This document shows, one piece after another, positions 6,397 through 12,471 of a stretch of DNA of 12,471 bases. The DNA comes from Hyphomicrobiales bacterium (lineage in GTDB: Bacteria > Pseudomonadota > Alphaproteobacteria > Rhizobiales > Beijerinckiaceae). The notes below the pieces were generated by a model. That model ran no database searches. It saw only the letters and a list, made by a program, of their open reading frames with translations, and was not told the DNA's origin. Every line of letters begins with the position of its first letter. Positions within the stretch are counted from its first letter, which is position 1. Location: the NCBI GenBank assembly GCA_015655535.1, contig JAATEW010000369.1:1-12471 (forward strand). The letters run 5' to 3'. Position numbers and translations under genes: made by a program.

Positions 6397-6460
6397 CTCC
6401 AAACCCTCGTCCTTCGAGACGCGTTCCTTGCGGAACGCTCCTCAGGATGAGGGTTTGGAG
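6397..6460. repeat. Bipartite palindromic unit B (minus orientation)
   Basis: The outer arms CTCCAAACCCTC (6397-6408) and GAGGGTTTGGAG (6449-6460) pair perfectly over 12 bases, extended by GTCCT with AGGAT through one G-T pair. The inner hairpin GCGTTCC (6421-6427) and GGAACGC (6432-6438) has a TTGC loop. Read on the minus strand it has the same CCCTCA-CCTGAGG to CTCGAAGG-CGAGGG frame as the unit at 6310-6377, but a different inner hairpin. It ends 22 bases before the stop of the convergent aldolase gene. Confidence 0.78.
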
Positions 6461-6482
6461 GCCGTGCGGCTGCAAAGCACCA

Positions 6483-7625
6483 TTAAAAAGCGCCGCGCGC
6501 CTCGATCGGCCAAATATCGACGAGTTTGTCACCTTCAACCACGTGAAAATGATCGTAGAGATTCACCGTAGGATCGCAATGCGGCACGATCAATTCGAAT
6601 GACGTACCGAGCGCGGGCTGCTGAGCGCCCTCCGGCAAATCGATGATCCCGTGCTCGTCGCTGTCCGGCCTATAGACCGCGCCTTCGACCGGCGCTTGCC
6701 GGAAGGCCGGCAGCGTGCCTTTGGCGGAGAAATGCTTGTTGCCGCCGTCGCAGGCCACGCGGCCCGGGTAATTGCGATCGATGACCGACACTTTCACGAA
6801 AAGCGACGGCTCGAAAGGCATCGCTTTGGTCTCCTGCTCCAGTTCAATGTTCGAATATTCGACATCGTTGAAGACATAGCTGCCGCATTGCAGTTCCGTG
6901 TAGCAATGAAGGCCGGGGTCCATGAACAAGGTACCCGTCGAACCGCCCGTCACATGCTCGATTCTGTGCCCGGCCGAGGCCAGCGCCGCGACGATCTCCT
7001 TGATGAAAGCGGCGCAATCCTGCGACACCTTGAGTCTGTCGGCATAGGTCTCGACATGCGAAATATGCGAGGCATAGGCCTGCATGCCGGCAAGCCGCAG
7101 GCTTGCATGGGCAGCGATGCGCCCGGCGACGGCAAGCGCTTGCGGCGCCGAGATGATCCCGTTGCGATGCCGCCCGAGATCGACATCGAGCAATGTGTCG
7201 AGCACGACACCAGCCTGTTGCGCAGCATCCGCGATCCGGTCGACCATGTCCGGATCGTCCGCGACAATCGTGATCTTGCAGCCGTCCGACGCGAGCTTGA
7301 TCGCCCGCGCGATCTTATTCGCTTGGGTGAAATCCGACGTGATCAAAAGATCGCGGAGGCCTTTCGCGGCCAAGGCCTCGGCCTCGCCGACCGTCGCGAC
7401 GCAGAGACCATTGGCCCCGGCCTCGATCTGCAAAGCGCCGAGCGCCGCCGATTTATGCGATTTCGCATGCGGCCGGAGCTTGATGCCATTCGTGCGGCAG
7501 AAGGCCTGTGCCTTCGCGATATTGCCACGCGCAGCCGGCAGGTCGAGCACGAGGCAAGGTGTCGCCAAAACCTCGCGGCTGCCCTGCTGGCCGATCAGCG
7601 CCGCATTGGGACTTGTTGTCGTCAT
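6483..7625 (-). CDS. PLP-dependent D-threonine / D-3-hydroxyaspartate aldolase-like enzyme
   Basis: A 380-residue enzyme of the alanine-racemase-fold family that includes D-threonine aldolase, D-3-hydroxyaspartate aldolase and DSD1-type D-serine dehydratase. These act in the cytosol on D-beta-hydroxy amino acids; aldolases release glycine plus an aldehyde or glyoxylate. The PLP lysine is in RPHAKSHKS, most likely Lys55. HVTGGSTGT (224-232) binds the cofactor phosphate in relatives. His349 and Asp351 in VPHCDPTVN are the metal-binding pair (H347/D349 in the Alcaligenes D-threonine aldolase, as I recall). I chose ATG 7625 because GAAGAG lies 7 bases upstream; an in-frame ATG at 7673 overlaps the repeat. 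It is the third gene after the dehydrogenase and GlcG-like genes, 63 bases behind the latter. Aldolase or dehydratase activity cannot be separated by eye. Confidence 0.85.
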   Translation of the reverse strand: MTTTSPNAALIGQQGSREVLATPCLVLDLPAARGNIAKAQAFCRTNGIKLRPHAKSHKSAALGALQIEAGANGLCVATVGEAEALAAKGLRDLLITSDFTQANKIARAIKLASDGCKITIVADDPDMVDRIADAAQQAGVVLDTLLDVDLGRHRNGIISAPQALAVAGRIAAHASLRLAGMQAYASHISHVETYADRLKVSQDCAAFIKEIVAALASAGHRIEHVTGGSTGTLFMDPGLHCYTELQCGSYVFNDVEYSNIELEQETKAMPFEPSLFVKVSVIDRNYPGRVACDGGNKHFSAKGTLPAFRQAPVEGAVYRPDSDEHGIIDLPEGAQQPALGTSFELIVPHCDPTVNLYDHFHVVEGDKLVDIWPIEARGAF

Positions 7626-7645
7626 TCCTAATCTCTTCTTCCATC

Positions 7646-7689
7646 GCATCATTTTGATCCGAAAAGTCTGCAACTTTTCGGAATGATGC
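7646..7689. repeat. Bulged palindromic repeat at the end of the GlcG-like gene
   Basis: Outer arms GCATCATT (7646-7653) and AATGATGC (7682-7689) and inner arms CCGAAAAGT (7659-7667) and ACTTTTCGG (7673-7681) form a 17-bp stem with a 5-nt bulge, TTGAT, on the left arm and a 5-nt loop. The repeat shares one base with the stop codon of the GlcG-like gene. It is homologous in sequence and in bulge position to the hairpin at 1964-2009. No T-run follows on the transcribed strand, so it is more likely a dispersed REP-like unit or mRNA-processing hairpin than a terminator. It could lower expression of the downstream aldolase gene. Confidence 0.8.
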
Positions 7690-8117
7690 TATCCCGCATC
7701 CGCGACGAGGCCGGCGGCGGCTATGCCCGCCAGAACGCAGGCCTCGTCATTATCCGACGTATCGCCGCTCACGCCGACGGCGCCAAGCAAAGTCCCGGCG
7801 ATATCGCGCATCAAAACGCCGCCCGGCACGGGAATGATCTTGCCTTGCGCCAATGTATTGACGGCATCGACGAAGAAAGGCTGCTCTTGCGCCCGTTTGA
7901 AAATCGCGCGCGAGCCCATCCCCAGTGCCAAGGCCCCATAGGCCTTGCCCTGCGCAACCTCCGCCCGCAACAGGCTCGTGCCGTCTTGCGCCGCGAAGGC
8001 TCGCAAACAACCGCGTGCATCAAAAACCGCGACGGCGATCGGCTTCAATTGAAGCTCTTTGCTTTTGGCAAGAACCGTATCGGCGATGCTACGCGCCATA
8101 TCCAGGGTCAATGTCAT
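7689..8117 (-). CDS. GlcG/HbpS-family protein
   Basis: A 142-residue small alpha/beta protein of the GlcG/HbpS (DUF336) family. Signature stretches are GKAYGALALGMGSR (57-70), GKIIPVPGGVLMRD (92-105) and the C-terminal GAVGVSGDTSDNDEACVLAGI (112-132). No signal peptide is seen, so it is predicted to be cytosolic. Relatives lie in glycolate oxidase operons or near 2-hydroxyacid dehydrogenases, and some family members bind haem or cobalamin; the exact role is unsettled. I chose ATG 8117, with GGAAAG 6 bases upstream; the frame stays open upstream to 8360, but that part overlaps the dehydrogenase gene and is a shadow. It starts 20 bases after the dehydrogenase stop, so the two share an operon. 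Its presence supports a glycolate- or lactate-type substrate for the neighbour. Confidence 0.88.
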   Translation of the reverse strand: MTLTLDMARSIADTVLAKSKELQLKPIAVAVFDARGCLRAFAAQDGTSLLRAEVAQGKAYGALALGMGSRAIFKRAQEQPFFVDAVNTLAQGKIIPVPGGVLMRDIAGTLLGAVGVSGDTSDNDEACVLAGIAAAGLVADAG

Positions 8118-8137
8118 ATTGATCTTTCCGTCCTTCC

Positions 8138-11074
8138 TTATGCCGCGCGGGCAGCGGCCATGCTCGATGCCAGCAATCGCGCGACATGGATCGCCTCGCG
8201 CTGCGTGCCGTCCTTGATCTGATGCCGGCAGGATGTTCCGTCGGCGATAACGATGGCGTCTGGCAGTTTGCGCACGGCCGGCAGAAGCGAGAGTTCGGCC
8301 ATGGTCTTTGACACATCGATCGTCTCGGCCTGATAGCCGAAGGCACCCGCCATGCCGCAACAGCTCGACTCGATCACACCGAGATCAAGATTTGGGATGA
8401 GGCGCAGCGCACCTTCGACCGCGCCCATGGTGCCAAAGGCCTTCTGATGGCAATGACCATGCAAAAGCACTTTACCAGCGACCGGCGCAAGCCCCGGCGC
8501 GAAACGCCCGGCCTTGGCCTCGCGCAGAATGAATTCCTCAAAGAGGAGCGCATGAGCGGCAGCGCGCTTGGCTTCATCGCCCGGCAGCACGGAGACGAGC
8601 TCGTCACGAAAGGTGAAAAGGCAGCTCGGTTCAAGTCCGACGAGCGGCACGCCGCGTTCGAGAAAGGGCTTGAGCGCGCGCAATGTGCGCCGCATCTCGG
8701 CGCGGGCCGCCTCCACATTGCCGACCGAGAGAAAGGTCCGTCCGCAACAGAGCGGACGCTTGCCATCTTCTGCTTGCGCCAGATGGACATGATAGCCGGC
8801 CCCCGTCAGCACGGCGAGCGCGGCGTCGAGATTTTCCGGCTCGAAACTCGCGTTGAACGTATCTGCCCAGAGCACGACCTCCCGGCCCTCGCTCGGCCCG
8901 AAGGCCCTGGCCTTTGGTGCAAAGCGCCGCATCCGCCATTCCGGCAGGGACCGGCCAGCGCTGAAGCCCGTGAGTTTTTCGAGCGCCCAAGCCATCGGCG
9001 GCAGGGCGTTGCGCAAATTGAGCAAAGGCGCGATCCAGGCGGCATAGCGCGCATAATGCGGCATGAAACCGACGAGCCGGTCGCGCAGCGAATAACCCTG
9101 TGTCTTGGCCCGCGCGGCCAAGACTTCGATCTTCATTTTCGCCATGTCGACGCCGGTCGGACATTCGCGCTTGCAGGATTTGCACGAGACACAAAGCTTC
9201 ATCGTCTCGGCCATCGCGTCCGACGCAAAAGCGTCCGTTCCGATCTGGCCTGAGAGCGCCAGCCGCAGGCTATTGGCGCGCCCGCGCGTCACATGCTGCT
9301 CGTCCCGCGTCACGCGATAGGACGGGCACATGGCGCCGCCTTCGAGCTTCCGGCAGGCGCCATTATTGTTGCACATTTCGACGGCGCCTTGCAGGCCGCC
9401 GATGACGCCCGGATAGTCCGACCAATCGAGCGCGGGCGCGAAATCATCGACGTGATAATCCGGCGCATAGCGAAACAGGCTGCGATCGTCGAATTTGGTC
9501 GAATGCACGATCTTGCCGGGATTGAAGAGACCCTGCGGATCGAACGTGTCCTTCACCTCTTCGAAAGCATGCACGAGCTTTGCGCCGAACATCTGTTCAT
9601 GAAACTCGCTGCGCAGCAGACCGTCGCCATGCTCGCCCGAATGCGAACCCTTATAGGCACGCACCAGAGCGAAGGCCTCTTCGGCGATCGCGCGCATCGC
9701 CTTCACATCTTTTTCGAGCCTGAGGTTGAGCACCGGGCGCACATGCAGGCAGCCTTCAGACGCATGCGCATACCATGTGCCGCGCGTGCCATGCCTCTCG
9801 AAAATGCGGGTGAGATTTTCGGTATAATCCGCGAGCTGCGGCAAGGGCACCGCGCAATCTTCGACGAAGGAGATGGGCTTTCGCTGGTCCTTCATCGACA
9901 TCATGATGTTGAGGCCGGACATGCGCAGATCGGTGATCGCCGCCTGCAATGCCGGATCGTAAACTTCGACCACCCCGCCCCAATGGGCGCGGTCGCGATC
10001 GAAGCCAAAGCCGAGATCGCCCATCAGTTCGGAAAGCTGGCGCATGCGGCTTTTGTTTTCGGCTTCGTCCTCGCCGAACTCGACAAGCAGAAGCGCCGCC
10101 GGCTCGCCGCGCAATATGGCCTCAAGCGTCGGCTTGAACATGGCAATCGCGCTTGCGAGCTCGATCATGGTCGAATCGACGAGTTCGACGGCGATAGGCT
10201 TCAGCTTCACGAGATGCTGCGCCGTTTCCATCGCCGCGTAGAACGTACCGAAATGGCAGACGCCCACGGCCCGCTTGCCAAGCATCGGCCATAATTTCAA
10301 TTCGACAGCCGTCGTATAGGCGAGCGTGCCTTCCGAGCCGACGAGAATATGCGAAAGATTGATGCGGTTGCGCGCGGGATCGAGCGCGTCGATATTATAG
10401 CCGCCGACACGCCGTTGCACTTTCGGAAAGCGCGCCGCCACTTCGGCCGATTCACGCTCACCTATACTGAGCAGGTGATCGGCCAAGGATTTGCACGACT
10501 GGCCGTCGAGTTCTGCGAGATCACCCGCGACTTCGCCGAAATGCATCGGCGTGCCGTCGGGCAGGATTGCGTCGATCGCGATGACATTGTCGCGCATGGT
10601 CCCATAGCGCAACGACCGTCCGCCGCAGGAATTATTGCCCGCCATCCCGCCGATCGTCGCGCGCGAGGCCGTCGAAATATCGACGGGAAACCAGAGGCCA
10701 TGCGGCTTCAAGGCGCGGTTGAGATCGTCGAGAACGATGCCCGGCTCGACGACGCAGGTTTGCGCTTTGAGATCGAGCGACTTGATCTTGCGCAGATGTT
10801 TCGAGCCATCTATCACCAAACCGTGATTGATCGTCTGGCCGCATTGCGACGTACCGCCGCCGCGCGGCGTGACCGGCACGCCCTCGTCGCGCGCAATGGC
10901 AAGCGCTCGCGCCGCAGCATCCATGTTGCGCGGCACAATAGCGCCCATTGGCATCATCTGATAATGCGAGGCATCGGTGGAGTAGCGGCCGCGCGAGAAG
11001 CCATCGAAAAGGACGTCGCCATCGACTTCGGCTTTCAAACGCCGCGCCAGCCTTGATTGCGATTGATCAATCAT
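8138..11074 (-). CDS. Fused FAD-linked and Fe-S (GlcD-GlcF-like) 2-hydroxyacid dehydrogenase
   Basis: A 978-residue enzyme expected to oxidise a D-2-hydroxyacid (lactate, glycolate, 2-hydroxyglutarate or similar) and pass electrons to the respiratory chain. The N-terminal half is a VAO-type FAD domain: PRGGGTSQCGQ (70-80), GGMAGNNSCGG (142-152) and LVGSEGTLA (244-252). A GlcD-type C-cap follows, with HASEGCLHVRP (437-447), SHSGEHGDG (477-485) and FNPGKIV (517-523). Then come a cysteine set (C568, C574, C583), a [4Fe-4S] motif C628-C631-C634-C638P, and a CCG-domain region with CCG at 776-778, HGHCHQK at 872-878 and CCGMAG at 905-910. E. coli YdiJ has the same architecture. I chose ATG 11074; the frame is open to 11254, but residues before MIDQSQ look non-coding. 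No strong ribosome-binding site is visible. It is the first gene of the minus-strand operon. Confidence 0.92.
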   Translation of the reverse strand: MIDQSQSRLARRLKAEVDGDVLFDGFSRGRYSTDASHYQMMPMGAIVPRNMDAAARALAIARDEGVPVTPRGGGTSQCGQTINHGLVIDGSKHLRKIKSLDLKAQTCVVEPGIVLDDLNRALKPHGLWFPVDISTASRATIGGMAGNNSCGGRSLRYGTMRDNVIAIDAILPDGTPMHFGEVAGDLAELDGQSCKSLADHLLSIGERESAEVAARFPKVQRRVGGYNIDALDPARNRINLSHILVGSEGTLAYTTAVELKLWPMLGKRAVGVCHFGTFYAAMETAQHLVKLKPIAVELVDSTMIELASAIAMFKPTLEAILRGEPAALLLVEFGEDEAENKSRMRQLSELMGDLGFGFDRDRAHWGGVVEVYDPALQAAITDLRMSGLNIMMSMKDQRKPISFVEDCAVPLPQLADYTENLTRIFERHGTRGTWYAHASEGCLHVRPVLNLRLEKDVKAMRAIAEEAFALVRAYKGSHSGEHGDGLLRSEFHEQMFGAKLVHAFEEVKDTFDPQGLFNPGKIVHSTKFDDRSLFRYAPDYHVDDFAPALDWSDYPGVIGGLQGAVEMCNNNGACRKLEGGAMCPSYRVTRDEQHVTRGRANSLRLALSGQIGTDAFASDAMAETMKLCVSCKSCKRECPTGVDMAKMKIEVLAARAKTQGYSLRDRLVGFMPHYARYAAWIAPLLNLRNALPPMAWALEKLTGFSAGRSLPEWRMRRFAPKARAFGPSEGREVVLWADTFNASFEPENLDAALAVLTGAGYHVHLAQAEDGKRPLCCGRTFLSVGNVEAARAEMRRTLRALKPFLERGVPLVGLEPSCLFTFRDELVSVLPGDEAKRAAAHALLFEEFILREAKAGRFAPGLAPVAGKVLLHGHCHQKAFGTMGAVEGALRLIPNLDLGVIESSCCGMAGAFGYQAETIDVSKTMAELSLLPAVRKLPDAIVIADGTSCRHQIKDGTQREAIHVARLLASSMAAARAA

Positions 11075-11343
11075 TCCGCAGTTTCTCGCCGCCGTCTCTT
11101 GCTGCCGGATGTCATATTCCGGCCCCCAAATGCAGATCGCATGTCGCGGCGATCTGAAACGCATCGGCACAGGATTGTCCAGATTCGAGACGGACGCATT
11201 TTCCTGGCCGCGGCTCGGCCGATCTAATCGCTGATCAGCTCTTTGCATTGCCACGCTCTTGAACTTATACGATAAAGATCGCTAGAGTGAAGCGCGGCAC
11301 TTGCCAAGGGCAGCTTAAAGCCAATTCGCCGCCGGAGGGAAAT
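11075..11343. promoter_or_regulatory. Divergent promoter region between the dehydrogenase operon and the transporter
   Basis: These 269 bases hold no credible gene and must carry the control signals of both divergent units. Visible symmetric sites are CAGATCGC (11133-11140) with GCGATCTG (11149-11156), 8 bases apart, in the dehydrogenase leader, and GCTGATCAGC (11230-11239), a perfect 10-base palindrome near the middle. Either could bind a shared regulator such as a GntR- or LysR-type protein; no regulator gene is in the window. Confidence 0.5.
11243..11271 (+). promoter_or_regulatory. Possible sigma-70 promoter for the transporter gene
   Basis: TTGCAT (11243-11248) and TATACG (11266-11271) are spaced by 17 bases and point towards the transporter, about 70 bases upstream of its ATG. 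Each hexamer only partly matches consensus (3 and 4 of 6). The palindrome at 11230-11239 lies just upstream of the -35, a plausible activator site. Confidence 0.3.
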
Positions 11344-12471
11344 ATGGGCTGGAAATTGAAACCCACGCATGGTGTTCTGGCCCTCCTCTGCGTCATGTAT
11401 TTCATTACCTATATCGACCGGGTCAATGTCGGCACCGCGGCCGGCGATATTCAAAAAGAACTTCATCTGACGAATACGCAGCTCGGCTGGGTCTTTTCCG
11501 CTTTCGCTTATCCCTATCTTTTGTTTCAAGTCGGCGGCGGCTGGCTCGGCGATCATTTCGGACCGCGTCGCACTTTGTTCTGGTGCGGAATGATCTGGGC
11601 CGTTGCCACGATCCTCACCGGCTTCGTCACCGGGCTCGTGACTTTGTTTCTGGCGCGGCTCCTGCTCGGCTTCGGCGAAGGTGCGACCTTTCCGACCGCG
11701 ACGTGCGCCATGCAAGCCTGGACGCCTTTCGGCAAGCGCGGTTTCGCGCAAGGCCTGACGCATGCCTTCGCACGGCTCGGCAATGCTGTGACGCCGCCGG
11801 TCGTGGCGGCGCTGGTGCTGTCTTTCACTTGGCGCGGGTCATTCGTCATTCTCGGTTTCGTCAGCCTGATCTGGGGCCTGATCTGGGTTCTCTATTTCCG
11901 CAACGAACCGAAGGATCACCCAACAATTACCCCGGAAGAACTCACCGTTCTCCCGGCTCATCGACCCGGCCCGAAGCCATCGGCACCGTGGGGCGCGCTT
12001 ATCAAGCGCATGTGGCCCGTGACGCTCACCTATTTTTGCTACGGTTGGTGTCTTTGGCTCTACCTCAACTGGCTGCCCTTGTTCTTCAAGAACAATTATT
12101 CGCTCGACATCAAGAACTCGGCGCTCTTCGCATCCGGCGTGTTCTTCGCGGGCGTTGTCGGCGACACGCTGGGCGGCGTCCTTTCAGATCAGATCCTGCA
12201 CCGCACCGGCAAATTGCGTCTCGCCCGGCTGAGTGTCGTGTTCATCGGCTTCCTCGGCGCCCTCCTGTCCCTGCTGCCGCTTCTTTATGTTCACGACATC
12301 ACGATCGTCGCGCTCTGCCTGTCGAGCGGCTTCTTCTTCGCCGAACTCGTCATCGGGCCGATCTGGTCGATCCCGATGGACATTGCGCCGAAGTTCTCAG
12401 GAACGGCGGCCGGCCTGATGAATTGCGGTTCGGCATTCGCGGCCATCGTCTCGCCGATCGCAGCCGGAATC
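11344..12471 (+). CDS. MFS transporter, anion:cation symporter (ACS) type, 3' truncated
   Basis: The reading frame is open from ATG 11344 to the window end, giving 376 residues; ACS carriers usually have about 430-450, so the last helices are missing. ATG is preceded by GGAGGG (11334-11339). The N-terminal helix ends in MYFITYIDRVNVGTA (18-32), the ACS hallmark. GGWLGDHFGPRR (65-76) is the MFS motif between helices 2 and 3, FLARLLLGFGEG (102-113) is helix 4, and a cytoplasmic loop of about 30 residues (187-217) joins the halves. ACS members import organic anions such as sugar acids, tartrate or phthalate by proton symport; I infer a hydroxy-acid or other carboxylate here. It is divergent from the dehydrogenase-aldolase operon, an arrangement that suggests shared control and a shared substrate. 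Confidence 0.92.
   Translation, partial: MGWKLKPTHGVLALLCVMYFITYIDRVNVGTAAGDIQKELHLTNTQLGWVFSAFAYPYLLFQVGGGWLGDHFGPRRTLFWCGMIWAVATILTGFVTGLVTLFLARLLLGFGEGATFPTATCAMQAWTPFGKRGFAQGLTHAFARLGNAVTPPVVAALVLSFTWRGSFVILGFVSLIWGLIWVLYFRNEPKDHPTITPEELTVLPAHRPGPKPSAPWGALIKRMWPVTLTYFCYGWCLWLYLNWLPLFFKNNYSLDIKNSALFASGVFFAGVVGDTLGGVLSDQILHRTGKLRLARLSVVFIGFLGALLSLLPLLYVHDITIVALCLSSGFFFAELVIGPIWSIPMDIAPKFSGTAAGLMNCGSAFAAIVSPIAAGI

Noticed and set aside
6310..6460. Short repeated units as a possible CRISPR array
   Set aside because: Only two units, in opposite orientation, each itself palindromic with different cores; no regular spacers and no cas genes.
6651..7631. 326-codon plus-strand open frame opposite the aldolase gene
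   Set aside because: It mirrors a recognisable PLP enzyme on the other strand, is rich in Arg/Ala/Asp as expected of GC-rich antisense frames, and shows no domain motif.
7646..7689. Intrinsic terminator after the GlcG-like gene
   Set aside because: The stem is strong but no T-run follows on the transcribed strand, and the sequence matches another intergenic repeat in the window.
9293..10294. 333-codon plus-strand open frame (and others at 8447-9253 and 10349-11056) opposite the dehydrogenase
   Set aside because: They are shadows of a 978-residue enzyme with complete FAD and Fe-S motifs; composition is typical of antisense frames.
11075..11254. 60-residue N-terminal extension of the dehydrogenase up to 11254
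   Set aside because: The extension has no domain similarity to the family, which starts near MIDQSQSRLARRL, and would cover the divergent promoter region.

Overview
The window looks like chromosomal DNA of a GC-rich alphaproteobacterium, most likely in the Rhizobiales/Hyphomicrobiales and possibly near the Beijerinckiaceae. This rests on codon use, the gene families present, and several intergenic palindromic repeats of a kind I associate with that order. The placement is inference; no rRNA or marker gene is present. I found no tRNA, CRISPR array, transposase or replication origin.

Layout. (1) Bases 1-1847, plus strand: the 3' part of an FAD/NAD(P)-binding protein, followed by a small thiol dioxygenase that carries the residue set of 3-mercaptopropionate dioxygenases. 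(2) Bases 1848-3072: a 115-bp composite palindromic repeat, a small predicted secreted protein, and a convergent small orphan gene on the minus strand whose start region can fold into a hairpin. A leader of about 320 bp with no gene follows. (3) Bases 3073-6288, plus strand: a compact, translationally coupled operon for a B-type (ba3/cba-like) haem-copper oxidase, in the order subunit IIa, subunit II (CuA), subunit I, membrane-anchored dihaem cytochrome c. (4) Bases 6289-6482: two related palindromic units in opposite orientation, between convergent operons. (5) Bases 11074-6483, minus strand: a fused FAD/Fe-S 2-hydroxyacid dehydrogenase, a GlcG-like protein, another palindromic repeat, and a PLP enzyme of the D-threonine/D-3-hydroxyaspartate aldolase fold. 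(6) From 11344, plus strand and divergent: an MFS transporter of the ACS type, running off the window.

How the genes may work together. The oxidase operon is self-contained: the dihaem cytochrome probably passes electrons to the CuA subunit. The minus-strand trio plus the divergent transporter resembles a catabolic module, in which a carboxylate or hydroxy acid is imported, a 2-hydroxyacid is oxidised to a 2-oxoacid, and a D-beta-hydroxy amino acid is cleaved to glycine and an aldehyde or glyoxylate. The dehydrogenase and the aldolase could meet at glyoxylate, but the substrates cannot be fixed from sequence.

The most unusual non-coding observations are two homologous bulged hairpins (1964-2009 and 7646-7689) whose stems differ by compensatory changes, and the hairpin at 2701-2748 that would hold the ribosome-binding site in its loop and the start codon in its stem.
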